Source: Pseudoscleropodium purum
Lineage: Eukaryota; Streptophyta; Bryopsida; Hypnales; Brachytheciaceae
Length of the DNA stretch: 64,000 nt
Direction of reading: 5' to 3'
NCBI GenBank assembly: GCA_963969395.1
Contig: OZ017801.1
Location: 8,248,501 to 8,312,500, forward strand
The translations under genes and the position numbers were made by a program. The notes under the pieces are model-generated. The model worked only from the letters and a program-made list of their open reading frames with translations. It had not been told where the DNA came from and ran no database searches. Position 1 is the first letter of the stretch. The number at the start of each line of letters is the position of its first letter. Below are positions 1-12,028 of the stretch, one piece after another.

Positions 1-1540
1 ACTCTACACCCATGAAGTACAAATGCAAAATATGACTAATAGTCATATTTGTAGTCATGTTTTTTTCAAATGTTGTAGAATCCAAAAATATGACTACGAG
101 TAGTCACTAGTCATCTTTAGTCATATTTTTGAACTTATAAAACACTCAAATCCTAGCAGTGAATACATAAATGAGAATATTGGCAATAGCATAAACTTCA
201 AAAATCATGTGGATCCAGGCTATCTGAAGGACATGACTAGTTCATTACCAATCATGTGACAAATAGACTCCCTTTCCATACCTACAATGTTTTTGAAACA
301 AATAATGCCCTCATTACTTTGAACACATTGAATCCCACAATTAAAAAAATAGCCTTTGATTGAGGTCTTAGATTATGTTAAGATTATATACCAAACACCT
401 GGTATGAGGAACTTCTTGCAAATTGGTTGTACAAAGAAAAACCTTTACAAGCACATCAAGAGTTCTAAATAACCATTTGAAGATAAAGACATTTTGAGTT
501 AAAAATTTTAAGTGCCTTCTAGTTATAATAAAACTAGCCTTCAAAGAAACTAAAAGCCTATAATATCAAGAAAATTCTTGATTTTAGGTCTTTAGATTGT
601 TTATTACATAAATCATCAACAATGAGTACTTTTCATTGATTTTCCAAAAAAAATTCTAATTTATAGGCGGTGAATTGGCAATTTATTAAGCTCATCAAAA
701 ATCTAAGAATATCCTTTTATTCATCCTTAGCCTACAACAGGTGGCTTCAAAAATTTGAAATTTTTTAATTTATTCTTCAACAAATTCACAAACTGCAATT
801 ACTAGGAAAAAATATTACCAATGATTATTGTGAAATGAAGGTCTTCTAAATGTAAATTACAAATACCATCATAAGCACCTACTTAATGTTTCATTTCTAG
901 AAATCGTTCTAAATTATAGGCCTCCATCTCATTATTAATTCCCCTCATACACAAGTGAAACAAGTAGTATGTAGTTAAAAACTTTATTTAAAAAAAATTA
1001 TTTTTAGCTTTTATGGTGAAATTAAAGACAATTATTAAATTTAAAAAAGAATTTATAGTTTGAATTTGAAAAATTAAATGATTAGGGGAATATTATTTCA
1101 AAAGTAGATAAGAAAAAATAATAAATAAATATGTAAAGAGACACATTTGTTGGGAAGGGGTGTAAAGAACATTATAAAAAGACTTCAAAAATTGTAAAAA
1201 AATGGCATTTGATATATGATCCACTTTGCAAGACTTTTTAATATATATGTATATATTTACAATTCTCGTGTTTTTTTTGTTGTGTTTGAGTAATTCTTTT
1301 GTTCATTATGAGTTAGGGATTTAGGATTCACCTTGTCTTCCTTCTTGGATTGTTGATTCTCATGAATCATGACTAATTCTATAGTATTGATTCTCATAAA
1401 TCATGTATAGTGGTGATTATAAGTGTGAAGTTGAAAGTTTTAAGCAATCACTTCAAATGAGATTATAGAGATTGTATATGGTTGATCAAGATTGTTCTGA
1501 AGATTAAATAATTCAAGACCTTGGATGTTGTAAGAGACAG
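1..1540. other. AT-rich non-genic stretch
   Basis: No gene is seen. The first 120 bases carry several copies of a short AGTCAT/ATGACT motif in both orientations, around positions 31-56 and 91-125. The same motif recurs in the CACTA-type element at 23.5-26.3 kb, so this may be an eroded subterminal region of a related transposon. The rest is AT-rich sequence without a sustained reading frame. Confidence 0.5.
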
Positions 1541-2420
1541 TTGGGAGTTGGGAGTGTGTATCTCAAATGAGTTGCTAATAGTGTCAAGGTTAAAAATTAA
1601 AAATATGAATAAAAATTTATCTATTTGTAGATAGAGGTCTATTTCTAGTAGTCAGTGATTTGGAATTTTTGGTACTAGTGTGCTGAAGTTAGCTAATTTT
1701 GACTAGTAAGAAGTGTATTCCAATGTGTTGGTGCTAATTTTGTTTTAATCGATTTATTTTGCCAAATTGGTTAGAGTTATCAGGTAGTAAAGGAGCCAAG
1801 TAGTAAGTAATAAGTGACCATTTGGATTTGCCTTCACGGAATCCAATTTGGTGGTGGTTAAGATCAACTTGGTTCCCTATTAGGTGCAAGAGGGCGAGGA
1901 GGAACTCACCCACTGTAAGAAAGAGCCAATGTGAGTCCAACCTCAAATTTGGTTGTTTTGATCTTGTTTTTGCGATTAATATATTGAGTATTTAGTTACC
2001 TAATTGGATGTTTTTATGTATGTAGAATTAATGGGAAGTTATGTATTTTATTGTATATGAATTTTTGTGGCTGGTGGTTGAAAGTATACAATGGGAATCA
2101 AGTGAAATTGGAGTGTATGAACTAATGTTGTCTAAATTGAGTTTAGGTCAGTGCATAATTAGAACGTGAATGTTTGAAAGTTAATTTGAATATGTTAGAG
2201 TATTGTATGTGCTGAATGTGTACCTAATAGGAATTGTTGCAATGTCATCTTGTGAGATAAATTGGATGTGTCATTGTAGTATTGTTTTGGCTATGGAATT
2301 CCAAGTTGGATTGTTGAACTTAAGTCAAGATATTTGGATTTTAGAAATTCAACCTATTAGCATTGATATCCTACTTTACCGTCTCTTTTGGAATGAACTT
2401 ATTATACTAATAGGATAATT
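1540..2420 (+). repeat. possible LTR fragment, related to the 17.6-19.6 kb repeat
   Basis: The stretch carries scattered CCAAATTGG/CCAAGTTGG-like words, as does the stretch at 17.6-19.6 kb. Its end (about 2345-2415) resembles 19495-19540: both hold a CCTATT word followed by a TTGGAAYGAACTTA word. No primer-binding site follows it here. I read it as a possible solo or truncated LTR of the same family, on weak evidence. Confidence 0.25.
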
Positions 2421-3019
2421 TCCAAATTAGTAATAATCTTCCTTCAACAATGTTTTTAAAATAGTAATTGGGATTTTAAAGGTTTGAAATTAAAATAGGG
2501 TTTGTAAAATTTATTTAGTGCTGTATTTGTTTTTTGACTACTTTTTCAATAAGCTTAGCATATAGGCTTTGAAGTCAAAGATTACTTGTAGTGCATTCAA
2601 GTCAAGTAGTTTGAGAGATATAAAAATAAATAAGCATGCAAATGAGCGTTCAATTAACCTCAGAATGAATAATTTGGAGCCAAGAGGTAAGATGATTGCA
2701 ATCTAGATTTGCACAATGGAACATCAATCCCCATGAAGCAAGAAAACATGAACAAGGGCAAGGTGAAGTGTTGGCAAGAAGATTGATTCAATTGAAACCT
2801 TAGCATTGGAATTTCACACGATCTGAGAAGTTGCAGAGTTGGTTGTTGGCAGGATTGTCCTAGACATTCATTATTCTAAAAATCATATCCAATAATCAGA
2901 TGTCCTATTTCAATGGATATTGCGGACGCAAATGGACGTTGTCCAATCACTGTCCGTTGGATGGGTGGACATGCGGTCGGGCAATCAGGCAGACGACTCA
3001 ATGAACGACAAACGAGAGG

Positions 3020-4260
3020 ACACCAATCCAAACCAACAAAAAACCTCTTTTGTCATTTGTGGCTTCAATTTTTGGAATTTTGAGCATGTAATATACCATT
3101 GGAAAGGTCTCGGAAATACCTTTTTAATGGTATATTACACGCCCCCAAACTCTAAAATTCATATTGCAAATGACAAAAAAAAATTATAGCAAATGCATTT
3201 TCAGGGTCATAGTAGTAGTCCGCCTAGCCGTCTACCCGTACACTCATTTGCCCAACCGTTCACTTGGTGGATGGGCGGATGGTTGTCTTGATGGACAGTT
3301 GGGTGGATAACCTCATGAAGGAGTAGAAAGCTTCATTTTCCATTTGCAACCTCAATTTTTGGAATTTTGAGGCATATAATATATCATTGGAAAGGTTTCG
3401 GAAATACCTTTCCAATAATATATTACACATGCCCAAAATCTAAAAACTCAAATCGCAAATGACAAAAAGAGGTCGCAAATGGCAAATGCATTTTTAGCAT
3501 CACAACAATTGTCCCCCAAGTCATCCACTAAGCAATCCGCTTGGTAGATGGGCAGACAGCTTGGCGGACAACCTCATGAAGGAGCAAAAAACATTATTTA
3601 TCATTGGCAACCTCAATTTTTGAAATTTGGAAGTGTGTAATATACCATTGGAAGGTCTCGGAATTACCTTTCCAATGGTATATTACATGCGCCCAAACTC
3701 TAAAAACTCTAATCGCAAATACCAAAAAAAGGTCATAGCAAATGCATTTTCAGCATCACATAGTTGTCCCGAAGTTGTTCGTCCGCCAAACTGTCCACTT
3801 GGTAGACAGGTAGACGGCTCAACAGCCAACCTCATGAAAGAGCAAGAAACATTATTTATCATTTGCAGCCTCAATTTTTGGAATTTTGAGGCATGTAATA
3901 TACCATTAAAAAGGGCTCAAAATTACCTTTCTAATGGTATATTACATGACCCCAAACTCTAAAAACTCAAATCGCAATTGACAAAAAAAGGTCACAACAA
4001 ATGCATTTTCAGCGTCACAACAATTATCCCCAAAGTCATCTACTTGTCCGCTCAGCTGTCCGTTTGGCAAACACCTAGGTAGATGGCAGACAACTTGGTG
4101 GACAATCTCATGAAGGAGCAAAAAACTTCATTTGCCATTTGCAATTTCAATTTTTGGAAATTCGAGGCATGTGGTATACCATTGGAAAGGTCTTGGAATT
4201 ACCTTCTCAATGGTATATTACACGCTCTCAAACTCCAAAAAATTAGATTGCAAATGACAA
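3020..4260 (+). repeat. tandem array, ~260-290 bp units each with a hairpin
   Basis: Five units repeat in tandem. Each contains an inverted repeat with arms of about 20 bases, ATATACCATTGGAAAGGT and its complement, separated by 8-10 bases. The hairpins lie at 3088-3138, 3375-3426, 3637-3686, 3895-3945 and 4171-4221. Around each sits a CAAATGACAAAAAA word and a GC-richer segment of TGTCCG/CGGACA words ending in CCTCATGAAGGAGCAAAAAAC. Two inverted copies of the hairpin lie at 5712-5762 and 5976-6026 in the other arm. Short open frames across these units come from the repeat and are not genes. Confidence 0.8.
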
Positions 4261-5241
4261 ATGAAACCAGCTACAAGTTTATAGTGAGCTTTTGACCTAT
4301 TGTTTGCTTGGTTGTCCCTCATTTATTAAAACATTGGATTCTATAAAGTACGAGTTCACTTTCTAAATTTTACATAATGCTATACATACTCAATGTACCA
4401 TGCATATATGAATATGTAATTCATGTAAGTTTCTACGCATTTGAAATTACAAATTCTATATCCTAAACCCTAATGCTAAATTTTACATTGCTTATAAAAC
4501 TTTTAAAAATATTGATGCAATGTGTGGATTGAGGAATATGTTTCACCTTCAATTTTGTTTAGATGAGATTATTAAAAAGTACTACATATGTAGATTGCTC
4601 AACCTAATGAACCTATGAGACATGTAATAAAAGAATTCATATAATTAGTATTTTGAAGTTTTTATTGTTCTCAAAATATTCATTTCATGTATTAAATTAC
4701 ATTTCTAATTTATTTGTAATTTTAAACCAACTATATCTTGTGAGATTGGACTAAAATGCATTTCAAGTGATTATATACAAGCTCGTATAATATAAAAGTT
4801 CCATACCAAAGGGTAAGAATAAAACTTATGCATGTACAAATGATTTTGTCAAAAGTTATCATAAAATGTTAAATCATTTTTAGTAGCATCTTCTAATAGA
4901 ATAAAAAATAATACAATTGCTTGTACTATGCATAGCTTGGTGTTTCAAACTTTCAATACATTTTTCAACAAACTTAAATAAACACTTTAAATTATAATTG
5001 CATGTTCTACATTTGAACAATTGCAACAAAATATAGATGAATTGATGAAGAAAAACCAAAATCACATTCAAAACATCAAAACATAAGTCATTGAGATCTA
5101 CATATGTAGTACTTTTTAATAATCTCATCTAAACAAAATTGAAGGTGAAACATATTCCATAATCCACACATTGCATCAGTATTTTTTTGAATTTTAGAAG
5201 TAATGTAAAATTTAGCATTAGGGTTTGAGGTTAGAGTTAAG

Positions 5242-5460
5242 ATGCCACATTTAACTACTTTTGGACTTTTGAAAGTCCAAAATTAATAATAGTGACTATA
5301 AGGAAAAAAAATGTTCATCAAGAGATAATCCAAAACATCAGGAGATCAGTCCAAAACATTCAGAGATCTATACAATCATTAGGAGATCTCTCAATGTTAA
5401 CATTAGGAGATGTATAGTCCATAATTCATTGAATAGTCCAAAAATAGTTAAATGTGGCAT
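5242..5460. mobile_element. MITE nested in the right arm of the foldback element
   Basis: Terminal inverted repeats of about 26 bases, starting ATGCCACATTTAACTA, bound 219 bp. The matching place in the left arm (about 4455-4475) lacks this segment, so it was inserted after the arms formed. A GCATTAGG word occurs just outside both ends and may be the target duplication or part of the arm. The superfamily is unresolved. Confidence 0.6.
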
Positions 5461-6399
5461 TAGGATTTAGGATATAGAATTTGCAATTTCAAATGCATAG
5501 AAACTTACATGAATTACATATTCATATATGCATGATACATTGAATATGTGTAGCATTATGTAAAATTTAGAAAGTGAACATGTACTTCATAGAATCCAAT
5601 GTTTTAATAAATGACGGACAACCAAGTAAATAGCAAGCCAAAAGCTCACTATAGACTTATAGCTGGTTTCATTTGTCATTTGCGATCTACTTTTTTGGAT
5701 TTTGGGTGCGTGTAATATACCATTAGAAAAGTAATTCCGAGACCTTTCCAATGGTGTACTACATACCTCAAATTTCCAAAAATTGAAGTCACAAATGGCA
5801 AATGAAGTTTTCTACTCCTTCATGAGGTTGTCCGCCAAGCCGTCCACCATCTGCCTAGCCATTTGCCAAGCGGACGGGTATATGACTTTGAGGATAATTG
5901 CTGTGACATTGAAAATGCATTTGCTGCGAACTTTTTTTGTCATTTGCGATTTGAGTTTTTAGAGTTTGAGGTCGTGTAATATACCATTGGAAAGGTAATT
6001 TTGAGCCCTTTTCAATGGTATATTACATGCCTCAAAATTCCAAAAATTGACGCCGCAAATGACAAAAAAAGTGTTTTGTTGGTTTGGATTGGCATCCATT
6101 GTTCGTCCAACTACCCGACCACTTAACCATCTTGTTCACTTGATTGCCATTCATTCAATTGCCTGGCTACTTGACCACCTTGTCCACCCAACCATTCAAT
6201 CCACCCAACTATCAGCCCCATCTACCTTGTTTCCCCATCTGTTGGACATACTCAGACTAAACTGAGTAAAATTTCTATGTCTCCAAACACTCCAAAACGA
6301 ACAGATGCGAACACTGGATAGACAAATGTCCGGGTGTTTGTGCAACCCTAAATGCTGGTGTGAAAGATGTTTTTCAATATTGTCATTGTCGATCAAAAC

Positions 6400-7309
6400 T
6401 TGTGAAAGCTTTTGTGTATTGAATGATTAATATTTTAATTGTGAGTTCAATTTTGGTCAATTCAATTATGACCAATTGAATTCCACACAGTTGAATTCAA
6501 ATCAATTCAATTCTTATCTATTGAATTCAAATCACTGAAAATCCATTGAATACAAATCAATTCTCATGGTTGTAAAGCTAATTTTGTTTAGATTTAGGTT
6601 TTGATTTGCATAGGCCTAGGTTATAGTGCACGAACTTAGGACTGAATTGCATGGGAATAGGGCTAGTTGCATAATCATAGGACCATAGTGTATGGTTTTA
6701 GGTCCACAGACCAAAGTTTGGGGTATTTCAATCCATAGTTTTAGGTGTTGTTAAATGGTTTTATGGGCTAGTTTGGCATGGTTTTAAGAATACTTATGCA
6801 TGGTTTTAGATTCCTTTCTTGAATAAACATAAGAATTGGTTCAATAAATGTTGTATGTAGATATTAATATTGTGTGAATTTTGAAACATTTGACCTAATA
6901 AGTGAAAGAAATAAGAGAAGAAAAATTGAACAACATGTATAAATTCTTACTTGCATACTTCTGAATACAAAGAAAAATTTGACGTACTTGATTGAATTGC
7001 TAGACATATTTGCGTTAGGTGCAAATTATACGTAATTAACAAAAATATTTTACTATCATACATAAAAAGTTTAATTAATGAATTATGTGTAATATTTTCA
7101 AATATTATCTTAGAATAATTAGGTTCTAAAGCATTTATTGCATAAGATGATTTGACCAAACTTGAAATAATTGACCAAACTATATTACTTCCTTTAGAAC
7201 ATTAGACAAGACTAGAACTTCATTCATTGGTTCTAGCATTTATTTGGTAAAGGATTGGCCACCAAATCATAACTTCTAAATCAAGAGTGAAAATCTATTT
7301 TGTAGCTAA

Positions 7310-7310
<1 letters not shown>
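6400..7310. other. non-genic stretch with simple AATTCAA-rich repeats
   Basis: Around 6440-6560 the words TTGAATTC and CAATTCAATT recur many times. From about 6600 to 6815 an irregular repeat based on GCATGGTTTTAGG appears. No coding potential is seen. Confidence 0.5.

Positions 7311-7311
<1 letters not shown>

Positions 7312-7351
<40 letters not shown>
7312..7351. repeat. A tract followed by (TA)n microsatellite
   Basis: An 18-base A tract runs directly into about 11 TA repeats. Confidence 0.95.
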
Positions 7352-7785
7352 CATATTTCACTATATTTTCAAATACATGTGATCTTAATCACACAAACAT
7401 TAGACTTATTGACTTTTCCTTTGGATTTACCCCCTTATACTAGTATTCTCTAAATTTTGACAAATAGACAAAATTTACATTATATTGTCCTATTCATTTT
7501 TCGGCTAAAGAAAGTGGTCTCAAATAAATCTATGGTCCTAGGAAAAGATTCATTAATTTTTGTACAGATTTAAAAATCTCAAGTTAGAGCATTCAATAGC
7601 ATAATTGACCTTAATCAATTTTATAGAATGAAAAAAAACTAGACTTTGTTATACTCTTTGATTCATTCTATAAAAAAAATTCATTAATTAAAGTAGAATT
7701 TGACTAATAGACATAAATTTTAGACACAATAAACCCTTCATATGTATTTAATGTGCATTGATTGACAATTACTGCAAAAATATGA

Positions 7786-7900
7786 CTACATCATTAAACT
7801 TCAACATGGCCATGTTCATTATATTATTACATCGTTAATTGAATTGCTTAGTGATGTAATGATGTGTTCACTACATTATTAAGCTTCAATATGGCCATGT
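7786..7900. repeat. pair of 30-bp direct repeats flanking a short inverted repeat
   Basis: CTACATCATTAAACTTCAAC and its continuation to CATGGCCATGT (7786-7815) recur with three changes at 7871-7900. Between them, TTACATC and GATGTAA form a small inverted repeat. This resembles a decayed MITE, but the ends are not clear. Confidence 0.5.
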
Positions 7901-7969
7901 TTTTTTATTTCAAACATTGCATTTCACACAGTGCAAAGATAGTGTCTATTTAAAAAAGTAGAATTTGTA

Positions 7970-9020
7970 CATGTGACCTAAGATTATTTACCAAGATACA
8001 TTTGAAGACTCACCTAGTATTACCATAGTCAATGATATGAAAAACTTGCGTATTACTAGCCAAGGCGGTAGGTTTTACAAGACAAGAAGAAGTGGCCATG
8101 AATCGTGCTTTACAAATTGATTCCCAAAAGGATTCACTCTATTACCAACCATACCCATGTACATATTCTCTTTAGTCACAGAGGAGGGATCAATGTCATC
8201 CATAAGAGCCCATTGTAGACTATCCACAACAAAAGAATTGTTGTAAACATGGAACAAGAGGAAAATACATTAAGACCTTTTGTGGAACTTGGTTTGAGTT
8301 GATTATGTATGGTTGAAGTTCACACATTGGGTACTCTAAGAGAGCCTTGTCCTCAATGCCTTTGTAAAGAACATGCCCATTAGGGCAACAATGAATAGCT
8401 TGGTGTTCTAAATCCATCCTCATTATTATTCTTAGCCTTATAATTTTTACGTGGTAGGCAATTCAATCTAGGTAGCAAGTCTCTAGATAAAAATGTTAAG
8501 AGCTCATCCAAGAAGGTGTTTAAGATTCCAAATAAATTATATATATTCAACAAAATGATATTGGCTTGCAAGCAATTTATGAGACAATTTTCATATACAA
8601 CCATGGTAGACTCCCTCAATAAGTGATCTTTGTCTCCTTCATTGATTTCCAAATTGGATCCTCTGTTTTCATCTGCATCTTTAGGCTACATATTGTCTAC
8701 TTCCTTGGCTTGCTCATATAGCTCATCTGTCCTCACAAATGCTCTGTATACCAATTCGTCAACATTGACCTCAATTCCTCCTAGCCACACAAAGTGTGGA
8801 ACTTCTTTGTAATTCTCCCTCTGGATGTGATTTTCTTATGCATTGTCTTATAGTGATGCAAGACGTTGTATATTGCTCCCATCCACTGCCTATAAAAATA
8901 AAAACTTTGAGATTAGATGTATGTTCGTCCATACCTTTGTGGAAGTAAGTCCAAACTACCAATCTATCTAAGACAATATCCAACATTAGCATGGATTTTC
9001 TTTGCCTCCTCAAACACCAA
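7970..9020 (-). pseudogene. TNP2-type CACTA (En/Spm) transposase relic
   Basis: Read on the minus strand, four overlapping open segments (9013-8771, 8652-8380, 8423-8220, 8257-8075) give successive pieces of a plant TNP2 transposase, joined by frameshifts. Landmarks in family order are: an N-terminal part near YEQAKEVDNM; a DELLTFLSRDLLP...LPRKNYKAK segment; the Cys-rich CPNGHVLYKG...YPMCELQ region; QVPQKVLMYFPLVPCLQQFF; and DSLQWALMDDIDPSS followed by NRVNPFGNQ and NLPPWLVIRKF. These match the known run of this family (KALP-NYYEAKK, CPNDC-LY, ADVLRYFPL-PRLQR, DG-NPFG, NLPPW). Frameshifts and stops, including one before NLPPW, make it non-functional. The domain after NLPPW is lost. I did not find the termini of the parent element. 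Confidence 0.85.
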
Positions 9021-10288
9021 CAATACTTCTAAATACTATACAATCCCAACACTGATTTTATATATTCTCAAGAATGAAAATTAGAAAATTTCTAACAAAT
9101 TTCATTCTTTAAAATTTTGCAATTATCACAAGGCTCATCCAATATATATTTGTTTTCCAACTTTGAACCTTATGGATTCCTTAGATGTTCTTCAAACTAG
9201 ATTTAAAAGGAGCCGCAATCACTTGCAAATTTTAACTTCATTTGTAATGAGGTTTAGGCTAAACAATTACTACTACTTATCTTGGATGGTCATTTTGATC
9301 CATAACATGCAAATTCATTAATGAGGTTATTAAATATTATTAGTTACTACTGCATAATTGGGACATTCAATGCAACACACCATTAGTATGTACAAGTCTT
9401 GCATATATACAAACAAGAAGATTAAATTTTCTACATGGACTAGATTACTATATGAATTCTAGGGTAGAATTAAAGGAAAAAAATTCACTTTATTCTACAC
9501 ATGTAATGTAGTATTTTGTTACTCAACTCTTTCTGTTGAAATCCTATGCATTTTGTTAATGTTCTACCTAAACCTTTCACCACTACACATCTTAATACAA
9601 TATATTGCCAATTTAAAAAAAGACTCTTTGCAAAGATTGTCATGATATTATAGGAAACTCAAACATACATCCAAAAAAATAAGATAGAGAATATACCAGT
9701 ACTAGATATGGAAAAAAGGGTCTCAACCATGTTCTCTATGATGCCTTGTAGCACCATGTCTTTGTGGTCTCATCTCACTTTATAAACATGACATTATTTC
9801 ATGCATCATTTTTGATAATCTTCCATTTTAGACATGGCATTCAATTAATTTGACAGTATTTTAGTGTGCATCATTTTAGCTACTACAAACATTTAAGATA
9901 ACCGATTCCATTACCAAAATGATACATTGACAAACTAAGCAATTTTGGAAATGGCCTTCATTACACCATTAATCCACATATGATGGAAACAACCACCTGT
10001 GGATGTAATTGTTGACAGAAAAACATGACTTGTCACATTAGATGTCTAGAAAAATCCTTCAACTTAGACACAAGAAAATCCAAAAAAATACAAGCTTCAT
10101 CTAATGATCATATTGCAATTTAATGTTATAGGTCTTCCAAAAGAAAATTACATATTTAATGTGCTTCAAAAATTACTAATTCTCAAGTTCAAATTATTTG
10201 CTCTCAAAACTAGATAAATGTTGTGAAATTCTAGTCTTCTAATAATAAAAATGCAATTTTCTGAATTCTGTGATGAGTGGCTACTACT
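9021..10288. other. non-genic AT-rich stretch
   Basis: I see no coding segment or clear repeat. It may be the 5' side of the CACTA element that left the TNP2 relic, but this cannot be shown from the sequence. Confidence 0.4.
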
Positions 10289-10417
10289 CACCATAAGAAA
10301 ACCTTGTTTAAGGTGACAAATTGGACATCATTGTTGACATAAAAATATGGGTTTGTTTTTTAATGTCACCTAAAATCCGTTCTTCTTGACATCAATAAAC
10401 CTTGGTTTCTTATAGTG
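10289..10417. mobile_element. CACTA-type MITE, target duplication ACT
   Basis: The left end CACCATAAGAAAACC and right end (inverted) CACTATAAGAAACC frame 129 bp. ACT occurs directly outside both ends (10286-10288 and 10418-10420), the 3-bp duplication expected for the CACTA superfamily. Its core word GTTGACATAAAAATATGGG is shared with the elements at 28.1 kb and 51.0 kb. Confidence 0.8.
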
Positions 10418-10787
10418 ACTACACGTTTGACTTGTCAAATAGTGTTTCTACTACACATGTTCAAATTAGTTTCAATTACAAACTCCACTATATTTTTGAA
10501 TGTTTCTTAATTTTCATTCCGTATATAGTACTAATTGGAGGAAAAATAAAAAATATGCCATCCTCATAAAAAAACACATAGAGGATGTCCAATAGTTTAC
10601 AAAGTAGGAACAAGGATAATAAAAAGATGGGACAATTGGGAAATTCCTTTCACATTTCAAAACATTAGATTACATATTGCATACATTATGACAATGGCAA
10701 ACTTATGAAACAAAATAAAATTGTGGATACTACTATTGTTTTTTGTCTACATATTATAATCAAAGTCATTTCTTCAATGAAGGAATC

Positions 10788-11130
10788 TATAGCTCTTTTC
10801 TTTGCCGCTTAAGAAAGTCTCCTAACCAAATTTTTTGAGGCACTAATGTCATATTTTTGATGTGTGCAGCGATGGCAATACAAGCCTCACTACATGTGCC
10901 AATGTTTTTCTTTTCCACTGTAGGCATATGAATTAATGTGGAGGACTTGGCCATCAATTTTTCCAACTTGCCTCAAAAACTTCCTTTGTATCTCTTTGAT
11001 AGACAAGACGCCATAGAAGTTTCAGAGATCGACTGAAAAGTGTCAATTATCAAAATGGATGTAGTAGGCACTAGACTCTCTTTGATTGTGCTCAATTTGT
11101 ACTTTTCTTTAGTACCAATTGTCCACTTTC
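10788..11130 (-). pseudogene. unidentified relic reading frame
   Basis: One minus-strand frame stays open for about 110 codons with a single stop, reading KWTIGTKEKYKL... then, after the stop, GKLEKLMAKSSTLIHM... to GDFLKRQRKEL. I do not recognise it. Its nearness to the CACTA relic and MITE suggests a second transposon ORF, but nothing in it proves this and it may be chance. Confidence 0.2.
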
Positions 11131-11698
11131 ATCCTCGTCCAAATCAGTCTATGCAAGACAATTTTTTCTCTTTCAAAAAAAAGGTGTAGCTCAAAAGATT
11201 AGTACTTTTTTGCACCACATTGTCCATAGGATTGCCCAATGAAGCAGAAGTCTAAATAGCAAAATCAATCTGAAGGAAAATTTATACCCATAGATTCTAC
11301 AAATTAAATTCACTCCAATTTTTTTCAAGATTTTTGGACACTTCAACAATTTTACAAAAATCGGCAAAAATTGCTAAAAACAAAAGTACTGGATTTTGAC
11401 TAAAATTCTTTGAAATTGGAATATTTCAAGAAAGATTCCATGATGCTATTTTAGTTTTTAGGCTATAAAAGACTCAATATGTATCCGTTTTTTACATCCT
11501 ATATACCATTAGAATCGGGCTTTCGATGCGCAAAAAATGATGCAAAGTTGCTAAATCTGCATTTAAGAAATAATTTCACATACATTCAAAGGTAATATCA
11601 CTTGGGATAGTTATTTCCTTACTATTTCCTTTATACTTCTAAGATTTGCCTCCAACCCAATGCTAGTAGTGCTTGTTATTCTTGCTCTTCTTCTTCAT

Positions 11699-12028
11699 CT
11701 ATTTTTTTTTTTCCTCTTCCTCCTCTTTGTTAATATATTGATCCCAATCACAACAACTAGAAGCATTACTTGGTTGAGCTTCACATGAAATGGATTCGGC
11801 CTCTATGATATCCTCCCTACTTGCTTCACATGAAACAATACCTTCATATATTAAATTCCTTGTGCTCAACAAATCAATTGCAATGATTTGAGGCAACCGT
11901 CTAATCATTCTAATTCTTAACAATTGCCTTCTACTCGAATAATGAAAGCTAATTTTTCTCCTTCTATTTCTCCTACCTTCACTTAGAGTGTCCAATGCTA
12001 ACAATGGAGGAGAAAAGTTTTCATGCAT
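11699..12028 (-). pseudogene. unidentified Arg-rich open frame
   Basis: A minus-strand frame of 109 codons begins MHENFSPPLLALDTL, has a basic block GRRNRRRKISFHYSSRRQLL and ends in an acidic/lysine run encoded by a TTC/TCC-rich tract (about 11700-11730). No family is recognised. It may belong to the same transposon as the frame at 10.8-11.1 kb or be a chance frame. Confidence 0.2.

Larger units (their letters stand above)
2920..6200. mobile_element. foldback-like element with long inverted arms
   Basis: The left arm (about 2990-4606) is repeated in inverted orientation in the right arm (about 5095-6110) around an unpaired centre (about 4607-5094). The inner parts of the arms match closely: 4555-4606 against 5095-5150, and 4290-4500 against 5460-5650. 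The outer parts consist of tandem units, about five on the left and two to three on the right. Sequence at 3020-3090 matches inverted 6035-6100. Beyond these points similarity fades, so the termini are approximate and I found no target duplication. Long inverted arms made of tandem subrepeats are typical of foldback elements and some MULEs. No transposase is encoded. Confidence 0.65.
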
